The notes under the pieces are model-generated. The model had not been told where the DNA came from. It made no database searches and saw nothing but the letters and a program-made list of their open reading frames with translations. A DNA stretch of 64,000 nucleotides. It comes from Liolophura sinensis (taxonomy: Eukaryota > Mollusca > Polyplacophora > Chitonida > Chitonidae). Location: assembly GCF_032854445.1 (NCBI RefSeq), contig NC_088297.1, positions 22,395,127 to 22,459,126 of the forward strand, written 5' to 3'. This document shows, in pieces, positions 36,339 through 48,458 of this stretch; position 1 is the stretch's first letter; each line of letters opens with the position of its first letter. The translations under genes and the position numbers were made by a program.

Positions 36339-36560
36339 AGAAACATGACTGCCGCCTTGCTCAATTCCCTCAGGGAGGATGAAAAACTGCGGTGTTGTCC
36401 AACAAAATCTATTCGCCAATTAGCGTTATACTCTACTTGGATTCCGTGTTCTGCTGATGTTCAGAATGTTATCAAATAACAGACGGGAGAGGTATTGGCA
36501 AATGTCATCACGTTCAAACTAACAATGGTCCCACTTCAAACCGGACGTCCATTGTCAACA
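36339..36560 (+). repeat. Dispersed repeat Y, copy 1
   Basis: It shares ordered landmarks with 57838-58075: GAAACATG.C.GC.GCCTTG, GTCCAACAAA.TCTATT, CTTGGATTCCGTGTTCTGCT-like sequence, GATGTTCAGAATG-like sequence, GGTCCCACTTC-like sequence and GTCAACAG-like sequence. No frame is conserved. The element type is unknown. Confidence 0.5.
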
Positions 36561-36714
36561 GAAAACTGGCTGTTTCAAAAGTTTGCATCTCACTTATTTT
36601 TTTTTCACTGATTGTTTCCGATTTCACCTGAATATTCTTTTTGGCAAGAATCGATTAGATTTAGGTAAACAAAGACATCTTTTTATTTATTGATTGATTT
36701 TACTGGTATAACGG

Positions 36715-36955
36715 ACTTTAACGCCTTCCCTTAAGCACTTCACCTATTCACGGCGCTAATGGGTATACAATGCCATACGTACTTCCTGAACGCCTTTCCT
36801 CAAATACTCCAGTTATCCGACGCTAACTAGCATACAATATACAGCTCTGCAATAGATACTTCATGAACGCCTTTCCTCAAATATTTCACTTATCTGACGG
36901 CGCTAATGAGTTTACAATAACAGACTGTGCAATAGGTACTGTGAAGTACTTAATG
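36715..36955. repeat. Diverged tandem repeat of about 70-80 bp, three copies
   Basis: Each copy carries AACGCCTT.CCT.AA followed by a TTCAC.TAT..GACGGCGCTAA-like part and then CATACAAT- or TACAAT-like sequence. Copies start near 36719, 36790 and 36865. Confidence 0.7.
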
Positions 36956-37740
36956 TTAACGTGTAACTAATTTTCGCTGTCAATACTTCACCGCGAAAAA
37001 TAATTCCAACGAAAAAAATATCCAAGATTGTGTCATATACTACTTGTAGTAGTCATAATGAAGTGAAATCTTTGGCAGGGTGTCGGGAGTTGAGCTAAGA
37101 AACTCGACGGGCCAGCTAAAATATTTTAAACGCAGGGAAGGAAAATTATGGTTTAAATATATACAAACTCTGGTGCTAAGGGTTGATGGGTATAAAACAA
37201 AGTGGGGGTTTAATCGTTTTTTAGTTTGATCAATCTTTACTATGCCCGTGAAACAAAAGGAGATAACGACACGTGCTGGCTTCTAACAAATATCGCTCTA
37301 ATACACGTTATCCCATTGGCTGTGTTTCTCCTGTAGTCCAATCAGTGAGCTTCTCACAAACTGGAAAATGTGTACGAGAACATAATGGCCGTTTTACAGG
37401 TACGATAATGTTTGCGGTTTCTGACCTGCTATGGAGGACGACTAAAACTGAAAACAATGCAAAACTTACAGTGTTGCTTGATAAAGAACGAGTGACTGGC
37501 GCCGATAATGATGAATTCATATGTTTTCCGTTGAATTCTTCAAAAGGTGACAGGTCACTTTGTCAGGTGTTTATAAGTGCTCATCAATGATTCGAAAACA
37601 AGTGACACCTGTCTGAATACTGCCCACTGTAGAGACGAAAGTAATCTTCCTAAGTAATGATAATCCTTCCCCCATCGTTTTAATCTCTGATTCAGATCAC
37701 CAGGATTAGCGACACCGCAGGAAACAAAGGAGGATTTAAG
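36956..37740. other. Unassigned DNA with one 105-codon plus frame
   Basis: The frame at 37273-37590 has no recognised motif. I do not call it a gene. Confidence 0.35.
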
Positions 37741-37803
37741 CCAACCAGAGAAATAATCTTGAGTGCGACATAAAACCCCAATCGAATATATAAATCAATA
37801 AAT
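37741..37803 (+). repeat. SINE-like 3' tail
   Basis: AATCTTGAGTGCGACATAAA, then ACCCCAATCGAATATATAAA, resembles the family 1 tail (TTGAGTACGGCGTAAAACACCAATC) with several changes. Confidence 0.5.
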
Positions 37804-38530
37804 ATAGTATCGTAAAGACGCACTGCATGAGCAGTGACGACAGTGTGATAGTTGGCAAATGGTCACTGGTAACCGGTGAAATATGCCCTGTTGTCAAGCC
37901 CCGTTAAGGTTTATTCTAACGGTTCATGTAAGTCATTAACACAAGCAAATAAAACCCCATCCCCAAGAGCAATGGCTTAAACAGATTTAGGTACAAAGTC
38001 ACAGTGTTGTTTATTAGACGTGACTGGCCTTGATTTCATAAAAATCCTATGATCTTATCACATTTAACATGCAATCACAATAAAAACATTTACCATGATG
38101 AATCCTAAAAACAGACATACGGACGTCGGCCATATTGATCTGTCATAGCTCTACTGCATCCCTACAATGCATAAGTACCTGTACAAATCATTTATTGCTG
38201 GTTCAAGAACTTGTACTACCAGTTAAATTTTTGTCAACCCTGCTCAAGAGAACTCTACAAAAATAACTTATGACGTTCACTGAAATCATCACACAACACA
38301 CAGAATCTAAAAAAGGCTACGAGGAAAAATATGTGCACGTCACATGCAGGAGCCTTTGGTATGTTGTTGTCCAGGTAAGGATAATTCGCAACATCAAAGT
38401 TAAAACCATCCCTCTTGCTTAGGTCTTCGTACAAATATATGTCCAGGTAAGACATGCCATCTGGAGAATCTGTGCTTTTTTTTAAAATCCAGCATAGGTG
38501 GTTATATATCTTTACAGTACCTTTATATGA
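37804..38530. other. Unassigned DNA
   Basis: No supportable feature. Confidence 0.4.
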
Positions 38531-38791
38531 ATAGTGGCTCAGTTGATTAGCGCGCTAGCGCAGCGTAATGACCCAGGAGTCTCTCACCAATGCGGTCGCT
38601 GTGAGTTCAGCTCATGCTGGCTTCCTCTCCGGCCGTATGTGGGAAGGTCTTTCAGCAACCTGCGCATGGTCGTGGGTTTCCTCCGGGCTGTGCCCGGTTT
38701 CCACCCGTTATAATGCTGGCCGCCGTCGTATCAGTGAAATATTCTTCAGTACGGCGTAAAACACCAATCAAATAAATAAATAAATTTATAT
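38531..38791 (+). repeat. SINE family 1, the best preserved copy
   Basis: Head AGTGGCTCAGTTGATTAGCG with an A-box-like motif, B-box-like GTGAGTTCAGC, the body segment GGGAAGGTCTTTCAGCAACC, GTGCCCGGTTTCC, GCTGGCCGCCGTCGTATCAG, AAATATTCTTCAGTACGGCG, TAAAACACCAATC and an (AAAT)n end. It is the only copy here in which head, body and tail are all present with no large gap, so it serves as the local reference. It is close in sequence to a SINE I know from molluscan genomes. Confidence 0.93.
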
Positions 38792-38795
38792 GAAT

Positions 38796-38832
38796 ACCTT
38801 TACGTTTGTATGAATACCTTTACGTTTGTATG
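38796..38832 (+). repeat. Short tandem duplication after SINE tail
   Basis: ATGAATACCTTTACGTTTGT occurs in two adjacent copies of 20 bp, and the word TTTATATGAAT also occurs just before the SINE head (38521-38531). The duplicated TTATATGAAT is a likely target-site duplication of the 38531-38791 insertion. Confidence 0.55.
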
Positions 38833-39173
38833 AATTCTTTACAGCGAGCTGATCGTCAGTATATCGTTTGGAGAATGAGAAAGATCGGCCTTCTATGGTA
38901 TTAAATAATACGAGGCTTATATCACGGTTGAAGTCAATTCTGGTGATTTGTTTTACATGTAGTCATACATGTAGTTCTAGGTACTTCTTAGTGGATGACT
39001 CCGACTGCGACACTCCTTTAGGAAAACTAGGTATTTTTTGACAGAGCATGAACTCGATAGATTTGAATGGTCTGCGTGCAAGCAGTACATCCTCGTGTTT
39101 TGTAGTTTTTATCTGTTTATTTGACTGTTGGTCTTCCAGCAATCCGCAGACAATCGTTAGTTTCCCTGACCGT

Positions 39174-39420
39174 GACGGAGGGGGTTAGCACGCCAGCGCG
39201 GCGCGATGTCCCAGAGGCGTGCCAGGAGATGTGATCTCTGTGAGTTCGTCCAGTTCATGCTGGCTTTCTCCCCTGGTGTAGGTGGGGAGGTCTGCAGCAA
39301 CCGGATGGTGGTGGCTTTCCCCGGGCTCTACCCGGTTTTCCCCCACCATGATGCTCGCCGCCATCGAATAAGTGAAGTATTCCACGGCGTAAAACACCAA
39401 TCAAATAAATAACTAAATAC
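39174..39420 (+). repeat. SINE family 1, near full length, diverged
   Basis: Head degraded (GGGGGTTAGCACGCCAGCGC), B-box-like GTGAGTTCGTCCAG, a body with GGGAGGTCTGCAGCAACCGG, CCCGGGCTCTACCCGG, and the tail CGGCGTAAAACACCAATCAA with ATAAATAACTAAAT. Confidence 0.88.
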
Positions 39421-40105
39421 ACTGATATCAGTCTTCGAACCGGATAAACGTCGTCCTGAATCGTTTTCCCCGTTTCTTGGTAAACAGTGGCCATCCCCAA
39501 TGCCTGATTCGTTTAAATTGTGGTTATATTATTACATGTTAAATGTGATGACAACACAGCAATTTGAATAATTCCAGGCCACTAAACCCTAATTAATTAC
39601 TGATGCATTCATTTTTTAAAATAGGATTCTAGTTTCAAAGTGTTATTTGAGAATAGAAGGTTTTGATAGAAGTCCATGCTTTGATCTACACCCTCATAAT
39701 TCGTTCACTCCCTACAACTTGACTTAGCGTTACTACAATCCTTCGAGCAAAAACACAAAATTATTCTTGGATTATGACAAGAAAACAAAAAAAAAATGTC
39801 CAGACGGCGGATGTCAGTACAAACAATACTGAGATAAGTAGTTTTCTGAAAAGAATTAAGTTTTAATTTGGTGTTCTTATCTGTTTTATGTAATTTATAA
39901 GATCTACCCCTGAACCCAATTGTCCTCGGATATTTCAGTCGGCACATCGTGAATGATGTCACAAGCTCATTCTTCCTTAATTGGCTAGATAGTACAGACA
40001 GCGTTAACATGCGTCATACACAGTGGCTGGGTGAACTAAATTTTAAATTTTAGTTCAATAATGTAGACATATCTTGGCCAGGATTTCATTGTCACCACAT
40101 AAATA
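39421..40105. other. Unassigned DNA
   Basis: No supportable feature. Confidence 0.4.
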
Positions 40106-40262
40106 GCGTCAGCCGAACGTGGGAAGGTTTCGCAGCAGCCTGTGGATGGTCGTGGCTTTCCCCGTCCTCTTCCCAGTTTCCTCCGACCATAATGTTGACC
40201 GCCATCGTGTAAGTGAAATATTCTTGACTACGGCGTAAAATACAAATCAAATAAACCAATAA
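40106..40262 (+). repeat. SINE family 1, 5'-truncated
   Basis: It begins in the body at CCGAACGTGGGAAGG and runs to the tail ACGGCGTAAAATACAAATCA, with CCAATAA at the end. Confidence 0.85.
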
Positions 40263-41732
40263 CTGAAATTCAGAATCTATAATGTATCCCTTTCAACGGA
40301 TGAGACAGCGGTGTGGTATGCTGTTTGCATTTAGGTTTATGTTGACTGTTGCTGTGGAAATTGACTTTGCGATTGATGAAATATGACATCCATTAATCCT
40401 GTTTTTTCACTTGTAATTAATTCATTAAAGCGCCAAAGAATTGCACTCAACAAATTAGTGCAGCGACCTCCCAAGACGATTACTACATTTTCTGCCCATG
40501 AACATTCCTGCATGTTCAGAATTAAGTGACGGGTGACAGTAATCAGTACTGGTATACAAGTACTCCATCGATCCACGATAAAAAATATCCACGTCCATCC
40601 ATCCGTCAATTTGCGACTCTCTGTTCACCGTGATGCTAGCATTTACATTTCAAGTACAACATTTGAGGTAATTAAAAAAATGACAAGCAGCCTTTCAACA
40701 TGTTGTGTTGATGAACTAAGGGTTGAACGCAGACAACAATCCGAAATTGAAAAACCTCGGTTCAGAAGAGCATCCGCTATAAAATATAGAAAGAAGGTGC
40801 GCGCAGGTTTCCGCGGATGGCCGACTATACGACAAACCATGCCGCTTTGACAGGATTTCTGACAATTTATCAATCACTTTGCACTTACAGAACTGGGCCG
40901 GCTTGCACGAAGAGATCGTAGCTACAATCGATTGTAGACTCTACAAGTGAGTTTACAATTGATCGTAAAAACAAACTGCAGTGCTTGTAGAAAGGAATTG
41001 CACGGCGATTGCAATTTTTTTAAAAGTTACAGTCCGAGTTGTAAGCCAAATGCGACTAGTACATAAAGGTGGGCTGTGGTGATGCACAATGTAACTTTTC
41101 TTGCCTTCACCCTCAAAAGAGCTTTACTTAAGAATGAATTAGCAGCTAGCAACAGCGTCATGGAAAAAATTGCACATCTTTGCAAGGTCCATTTTTGGAT
41201 GTAGTTCTAGATAGACGTGTTGCGACAATCAGAAGGGGGTTAGTATTTATACAGCTGGTTTTGATTAAGTTTAATGCTATAGCGCTGGAAGTTCAGTGAA
41301 TTTTCGTAGTACAGCTGATGGATAACGTACTCTGATGTGACGTCAGACGGGAAGAAAATGGCGGTCCGGAGTTGACAACACGAATTGACAACCAAGAGGT
41401 TAAAAATGTTCAGATGGGAAGGAATATGAGGTATTATTCACAACTGAATTAGGTAGAACAGATCGTCGCGATAAGTTGCTGCTTATGTTTTACGAACTGA
41501 CACGTGTTTATTTTTTTCAGTGAGAACATTCTACGCAAGACTTCAGATGGTAAACGAAAACGTTGTCAAAGAATTGTGCAATGATATACCAGATTTTATC
41601 TTTTTGCTTGCTCTCTGCTTTTTAACCGTGCAAATGTTTTATCTATAAATACCAATGTACCGCATACTGTTTAGTTGATATGGTTCCATTTTTTCTTTGA
41701 GGGAGGGGGGGGGGGGGGGAAGCACAAGAAAA
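40263..41732. other. Unassigned DNA
   Basis: No gene recognised. A G-rich homopolymer at 41701-41719 precedes the transposon. The motif CTACAATCGATTGTAG at 40922-40937 is a perfect 16-bp palindrome of unknown significance. Confidence 0.4.
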
Positions 41733-41734
41733 TA

Positions 41735-42804
41735 TACTATCCAAAAAAAGAAACGCATAACCAGGTTTTTTTGCGGAGGTGATGCAGTCTTTTCAATTAT
41801 GCATAACTAAATAAGAATTGCTATTCTGCAAATATTTTTTTACACAGATTAAGGAAGGGTCCATATCTAGACAACAAGGCCATCAACTTGAGGTAAGACA
41901 CTCACAATGAGTCTCCCACTTGATTGGAATGTCAGTATCTGTTGTGACCACCACGGGCACGAATAACAGTTCTGACACGCCTTGTCATGGACTGGATGAG
42001 ACGCTGGATAGAGGCCTGGGGAATGTTCTGCCACTCCTCCTGCAAACATGCAACTTGCTCTTGAAGTGTTTGGGGTTGAGATTGACGTTGGCATAGACGT
42101 CGATCAAGTTCATCCCACAGATGCTCAATTGGGTTAAGCCTCCTGGCTCTCAGTCCATGTTCCCTCAGCCTGTTCCGCACTGTCTGACCTGATATCCTCC
42201 TCAGTCCCGGTATGCTGGCTGCTGTGCTTTCAGCTGTAGCACAACGGTCACGCAAATGGGAGGACCCTTATGTATCGATCTTGGGCTGCTGTAGTGACAC
42301 GTGGTCGACCTGAACGCCGACGGTCATTTGTTGTCCCAGTATTGTTGTAGCGGGCAGCAAGCCGTGAAATCGTGCTCTGGCTGACGTGTAGACGCCTAGA
42401 AATGGACGATTGGGGCTCTCCAGCTTGAAGTCTTCCAATGGCAATATTTTTTGTGACAGTGTCAAGACGTGGCATGTTGAATCAGCTTGAAAACACCACT
42501 TGAAAGACGCCGATTTCCGGCCCGAAGTTGCGGTTTTATAGTCACACACTGCATGCTTTCCATGCGTAAGTTCGGCGTGTAAGACTGCACGTGATGCAGT
42601 GTGGTGCTGTATTTTTTACTTCTTCCAAAAACGGCCTCCAAACTCAACATTTTCAACCAAGAAATGTTTTGAGGAATAAAATGTGTGCTAACTGTGACTA
42701 TTAACAATATTAAAACACATTTTGCTCATGAAATAAAGAAAAAATGTATTTATTTCATTTTAAAATAAAACAAAACACCTATGCGTTTCTTTTTTTGGAT
42801 AGTA
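41735..42804 (-). mobile_element. Tc1/mariner-type DNA transposon, internally deleted
   Basis: Bounded by inverted repeats of about 25 bp: TACTATCCAAAAAAAGAAAC at 41735 and its complement ending at 42804, continuing to GCATA on both sides. A TA dinucleotide flanks each end (41733-41734 and 42805-42806), as expected of Tc1/mariner insertion. The interior carries a transposase remnant on the minus strand. At about 1.07 kb it is shorter than a full element of this group (usually 1.3 kb or more), because the catalytic centre has been deleted. Confidence 0.92.
41932..42475 (-). pseudogene. Tc1-type transposase with deleted catalytic core
   Basis: Start ATG 42475. The N-terminus MPRLDTVTKNIAIGRLQAGE followed by SRRLHVSQSTISRLAARY is a helix-turn-helix DNA-binding region, followed by the GRPRVTT linker typical of Tc1 elements. 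One extra base in VLP-F (about 42255) shifts the frame. The second frame reads RDRCATAESTAASIPGLRRI and TVRNRLREHGLRARR, and then jumps straight to LNPIEHLWDELDRRL, the block containing the last acidic catalytic residue. The segment that should hold the first two catalytic aspartates (well over 100 residues) is missing. The C-terminus VRTVIRARGGHNRY with stop at 41932 is intact. It cannot catalyse transposition. Confidence 0.9.
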
Positions 42805-42806
42805 TA

Positions 42807-43488
42807 CTTTACACTGTCCTGTGGCATGATAATAAATAAGCTGATTAAGTGGTTGCTATGCATTATGGGAAATTAACATTGACAGCTGTTATTTGTTACT
42901 TCAATCATCATGGCATTCAATATAGTAAAAAAAACCTAATTGGGATCCCAGGGCGACAGGGCGATCAAGGCTTTGATCATGGTTCTTGAGGATCATGAAC
43001 AGGTTATTCAGGCACCTTTGTAATAGTAATATTAATGTTGCAATGGGCATTTTCATTGTTGTTGCGTAATTTGTATACCTAGCTTAACCGGTGTCCATTT
43101 AGAATCTACATACATATCAGTACCTGGGTGCTGCCGTACCTGATTTTTAGTTAAAAGTGGATTTATGAGGGCAAAGTAGGCTGAAAAAAGGCGTAAATAA
43201 TTATTTATGATATCCCATCCAAGTGCCCTTTGGAATTAATAAGGATTGTTGATCCTCTTGTGTCCAGGTAAACTGAAGGCTATTCATATTCAGAAGGTTT
43301 GAAGTAAATGAAACATTAAAATTAAAATAAACCCAATAAATTCCGAGAGATACATTTGGCATGGTATTTCCTGCCCTGGCTGAAGTAAAAACTATCTGCA
43401 GTGCAGATCTGTTATTATTTCTAAACTAAGAACTTCTGATACAAATGTTTCGGTTAAGTGAACTGATAAATCAGGATTCACCTAGGAG
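42807..43488. other. Unassigned DNA
   Basis: No supportable feature. Confidence 0.4.
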
Positions 43489-44292
43489 ACTGATAACTAA
43501 CACGGTAGCATGTTAGTTATTCGATTATCTAATAACTAGCTAGCAGTGATTTAGGTAATCGAATAACTAACAAACTTCGCGCCCTTTAGTTATTCCTAAT
43601 CAGTTATTTGAATAACTAATAACTGACCAGCAGCGGCTTAGTCATTGAAATAACCAATATCTAACCCAGCAGGGGTGTAGTTATTCAAAATCAGTTATTC
43701 TCATACCTTATGACTAACCGGCAGAGGGCTGCTATTTTGAAATTAGTTATTGGAATAACTAACCGTTGCTGTGTTGGCTATTAGTTATTCAAATAACGGA
43801 TTTCAAATAGCTAACCTGCTGCTGTGTTTGCTATTAGTTATTCAAATAACTAATTTCTATTTACTAGCACACTGCTGGGCTATTCAAATAACTAACCGCT
43901 GCTGGTTCGAAAAACTAACCCACTGTTGGGTTAGTTATTATTCATTTGAATAACTGATTTTAACTAATCGACATCTGGGTTATTTATTGGTTGTTCAAAG
44001 AAGTAACCCGTTGCTGTTTAGTAAGTAGTAATTCAAATAACTAAAACGCTGCTGGTTTGTTATCGGTTATTCGAATAATTAAGCCGCTGCTGTGTTTGTT
44101 ATTAGTTATTCAAAAAACTGATTGTGAATAATTAACTCGCTGCTAGTTACTTATTGGTTATTGGAATACATAACTGATTTCGAATAATTAGCCCGCTGCT
44201 GGTTAGTTATTAGTTATTCAAATAACTAACTCGCTGTTGGTTAGTTATTCAAATAACTATCAGTTATTCAAATAACTAACATGCTGTTGGTT
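43489..44292. repeat. Palindrome-rich AT satellite (TTAGTTATTCAAATAACTAA type)
   Basis: Loosely periodic copies of a dyad TAGTTATT.AAATAACTA separated by GCTGCTG- or GCTGTTGG-type spacers, about 20 units. Each dyad can pair with itself and with its neighbours, so single strands could fold into serial hairpins or one long cruciform. Units are irregular in length. No coding function is seen. Confidence 0.9.
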
Positions 44293-46315
44293 AGAGTGGT
44301 GTCAGACAAAGACACAAAAAAGAACGACTGTGTCACTTGTAGATTTTTAATGAGTATAAGTTTGGAACACCCGTCACCCGAGGTTGTGATTTCTTGGGTA
44401 GAGACATTCACCGCTTATTCATTGCTTATTCATCGAATATCAGAATTCAGTGTATATAGACAGTTACAATGAGTAAAACACCAAGAAATATGAGGAAATA
44501 TGTGCGTTGAATGTGAAAGTAATCATTCTAAAACAATTTTTAGCCCCAGTTTTAAAGATGCGAGAAAAAGTGAAATGTTTGTTAATTGCAGTGATAGCAA
44601 TTAAACTACGTGCATACAGTCTCAGGTAATGCTGTACATAAAACATTTTAACAGATATCTTCAATAATGTGCATTTACCCGCATATACACTTATTCCGCA
44701 TCACACAAAGTACTCTGCTTTTGATTGGACAGTAATGGTCAGACTTGTATATCTCTGTACCCTACAGCGGACGCTATAGATATGCGTCTAATGACTCAAC
44801 AGTAGGGAGAAGGCCTTGACGTACCAGTTACAATGTGACACATCAATGACACCACCGACACCATGTCACAAAGGAATGCTGACACAGCATTGTCAATAGC
44901 ATTATCACGTCGTAATTTCGTTACTTGGTTACTGACTAACTAATATAATCTGATACACCAATACTGTACATATATACGCATGTATAGCAATGGAGTGATA
45001 TAAGTCTTTTTCAAATGTTTCAGTTGAACGTATAAGCAACATTTGAGTGCTTCTATTGTTTGAAAACTAGTATGGCACAACGTCCAGAACAATTCTAATG
45101 CAAAAATTAAGCAATGTAAATGTAAATTCGAAGACTGGCAGGCTCAGGAATATCTACGATAAGCTTCATTCATGGGATTTTAGCAGTTCCTTGCCTGATT
45201 ACTTAAACAATGAATGACAAATCACGGGACATACATTAATCTTTTTGTCTCCTTGTGTAACTTTTACCAGCGTACCATGTACTAACATTACTGATTCTTT
45301 GCTAAAGCAGTATTGTACAGATTTTGCATAATTTTGTGATATGTTGATAGTTCTGCGAAACAGCCTAAATGTTTCTACATCAAAAAAGTTCCACCTACCC
45401 AGATGGACAGGCCAGAGGAACTTGAGAAACAGAGACTGGCAGTCGAGAGGGAAAAACTTGAAATCGAGAAAAAGGTCATAACATACTCTTATTCGCGAAT
45501 AATAAATACCTTCTTGTAAAAGAGCTGACAACTGTGAAAATAATTTTGACAAATCAGAATGGAAGACTATTTAAAGCCCGATTTAGCGGATATGACATGG
45601 ATCCGGTCCTTAAATCAATACCGTTCCATATTTTGAATGTACACAAGGCTAGTCATATGTGGATGTGAATTCCAGTTGATTACAGACGAACGGCTGTTGT
45701 CCCTTGTTCTGTAAGTGCACAGACGAGAACAAAGATCTGGCAAAATGCCACAGTGTGCAGATTTTGGCTTCACAAACATCCTGTCAAGTACACATGCAAA
45801 GGAGCCAGTCTTGATATTTTACCGCTAGAGATCGAAGGGCCCAATTCACGTCATTCAGCCAGCATCAGGTCGGTAAAATGTCGGCGACTTCTGAACGCTC
45901 CGTAAGCTTAGATCAATGAGGCATATGTTTCTTAGAAAACGTCTAAAAATTATCGCATAGCCTTAAATTCTCAAACCGTACTCTTTTTACTACAGTTTAC
46001 ATTGCACTTTCCCGGTCTTCTCTTTTAAAATTTCATCCCAAAAATTTCCCCTTTTAGAGACAAATGAATGTCACAAAATATTATTTTTGTACTAAAACAC
46101 ATGTTTCTAGTAGGGCATGCGCCTACCTTTCAAACAAACCTCAAATCACCTTTCTAAGATCACTAAAACTCTCAATCAAGATTTATAAAAATGAGTCACT
46201 TTTCCCTGGATAAAATTGTAGGTCCTGTAACCACAAGTAATAACTTGACTTTATATGACGTGCTGCTGCGCTATTTATTCTTATAGAAAAGACCACAGCT
46301 GTCATCGTATGGATT
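44293..46315. other. Mostly unassigned DNA; possible coiled-coil exon at 45376-45474
   Basis: On the plus strand a frame reads FYIKKVPPTQMDRPEELEKQ, then RLAVEREKLEIEKK, before a GTCATA. The heptad-like Glu/Lys/Leu pattern resembles the C-terminal coiled coil of Myb/SANT-like proteins linked to Harbinger elements. It is too short to call. Nothing else is recognised in this stretch. Confidence 0.3.
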
Positions 46316-46319
46316 ATTA

Positions 46320-46958
46320 CGTCTGAACGGCTTGAATCCACATTGTTCTTGTTCGGATTATTAGGCATTCAGGCTTGAATCCCTATTGTTTTTGTTCTGA
46401 TTATTAGGCATTCAGGCTTGAATCCCTATTGTTTTTGTTCTGATTATTACGCATTCAGGCTTGAATCCCTATTGTTTTTGTTCTGATTATTAGGCATTCA
46501 GGCTTGAATCCCTATTGTTTTTGTTCTGATTATTAGGCATTCAGTCTTGAATCCCTATTGTTTTTGTTCTGATTATTAGGCATTCAGTCTTGAATCCCTA
46601 TTGTTTTTGTTCTGATTATTAGGCATTCAGGCTTGAATCCCTATTGTTTTTGTTCTGATTATTAGGCATTCAGGCTTGAATCCCTATTGTTTTTGTTCTG
46701 ATTATTAGGCATTCAGTCTTGAATCCTTATTGTTTTTGTTCTGATTATTAGGCATTCAGTCTTGAATCCCTATTGTTTTTGTTCTGATTATTAGGCATTC
46801 AGTCTTGAATCCCTATTGTTTTTCTTCTGATTATTAGGCATTCAGGCTTGAATCCCTATTGTTTTTCTTCTGATTATTAGGCATTCAGGCTTGAATCCCT
46901 ATTGTTTTTGTTCTGATTATTAGGCATTCAGGCTTGAATCCCTATTTGTTTTCATATG
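46320..46958. repeat. 43-bp tandem repeat, about 14-15 copies
   Basis: The unit starts AGGCATTCAGGCTTGAATCC and continues CTATTGTTTTTGTTCTGATT with ATT. It recurs every 43 bp (for example at 46363 and 46406). Copies differ only at a few sites (AGGCTTG/AGTCTTG, TTGTTC/TTCTTC), so the array is young. The first unit is the most diverged. Confidence 0.95.
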
Positions 46959-47867
46959 GGTTATTATTATTATTCTCCACAAAATTGTCTCACGTTTTTT
47001 GAGAAAACAGCATATTACCAAGCTAAAGATGTTCAATATGTTCTAGGAACAGCCCTGGAATTTTGCACTTAAAGTGTTGTAAACTTTTGATCACGTGACC
47101 TAGGGGTGGGGGCATGATGGTTTTTAATGAAAATGTTCACACATTTTGTTTTTCAGAACCACTGTTGCGATCAAGCTAAAATTTAAACTGCAGTTGTACA
47201 AGGCTTACACGCATTCAGCTTGATGAGGACTTTCACCGTTGAAAATTGTTCGAGTAAATGTAGCAAATTACAAAAAAGTGCAATTTCCCCATATTTGCAG
47301 GTCACGTACTGTATGTGTGCTGGAAATCTTTGGACCATCCTAATAAAAACATGATATACATGGTTTTAAAACTTCAAGGGCAGGCGGCTTTATTTAACGC
47401 TTTTCAATAACCACAGAAAAAGTTTTCACCCCTTGACAACATATAGGCTTCTTTCAGATTTGAGGTCATAAGTACAATACTTGTAGCGCGTCAACAACTA
47501 TCAAAAGGCCAATTAGCTGTATTTGACAAATGTCTTAGTACATGCTCACGGTACAGCTACATACACATTGGTGGCTAACAGGAATATTAAAAGTCTGCTG
47601 GCCGACAATGTTTGACGTTCTGATCGTGAAGCAGGTCTTCTTTATTCTCTGCAATGTATCGTGACAAAATGAAAAAGTGCAAGTTGATTCATACTTGGAG
47701 TTGAAAAGGTAAAAACTGATGAGTGCAATAGGCTGTATGTGCATTGTATGTGTATTAGACAGTTTTCAGCCATGTTAATAAGTACACCACATATTTGGCA
47801 CGTATACTCATGTGTTCTATGCTTCACATACAATGCATTGATTCAGCCAGGTTTATCAAAATACCAG
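46959..47867. other. Unassigned DNA
   Basis: No supportable feature. Confidence 0.4.
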
Positions 47868-48008
47868 CAAGGTCTTGCACCAACCTGTGGATGGTCGTGG
47901 GTTTCCCCCGGGCTCTGCCTGGTTTCCGCCCACCATAATGCTGGCCACCGTCATATGAGTGAAAAAGTCTTGAATATGATGTAAAACACCAGCCCAATAA
48001 ATAAAATA
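47868..48008 (+). repeat. SINE family 1, 5'-truncated
   Basis: CAACCTGTGGATGGTCGTGG, GGGCTCTGCCTGGTTTCCGC, GCTGGCCACCGTCATATGAG, and a mutated tail GATGTAAAACACCAGCCCAA followed by ATAAATAAA. Confidence 0.87.
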
Positions 48009-48458
48009 GCAGCATCACTGTTGCTGGACTACTGGTACAAACCCTACAGTATCCTGTAACTACTGCACACTGATGTAAAAAACTGAAAATTCTGTATGAA
48101 ACAGCCAAGAAACCTTAAAACTGCGCGCAGTTCTAGTTTATACCTAAGACTTTAACATTGGTACTAAGGTACTCTTTTTAGTACGTTTGGCCCTCAGCAT
48201 AAGGTTGAGATAAGTACTGGTCAGCCAGGTGTCTGTGTAATCTAACTATGTCGGACATCATCTATAGTAACTTCGGCATGGTTTTCCAACCAAGCTGCAG
48301 CCCAGTCGTGGAATTCTAGGTGCAGTACTATTTTTATCTAAACAGCAAAAATTCCAACATTTAGTATAAGTTCCTAGCTAAATCTAAACCCAACAAGGTA
48401 TTCTCTGGCTCGTGCCCCATCTGCAAGCAGGGTAACACCTATGGTATGGTCATCATCA

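Noticed and set aside
37273-37590. 105-codon plus frame as a gene
   Set aside because: No domain or homology recognised, and no splice or promoter support.
46320-46958. CRISPR-like array
   Set aside because: The 43-bp units are contiguous without unique spacers, in a eukaryotic genome. It is an ordinary minisatellite.
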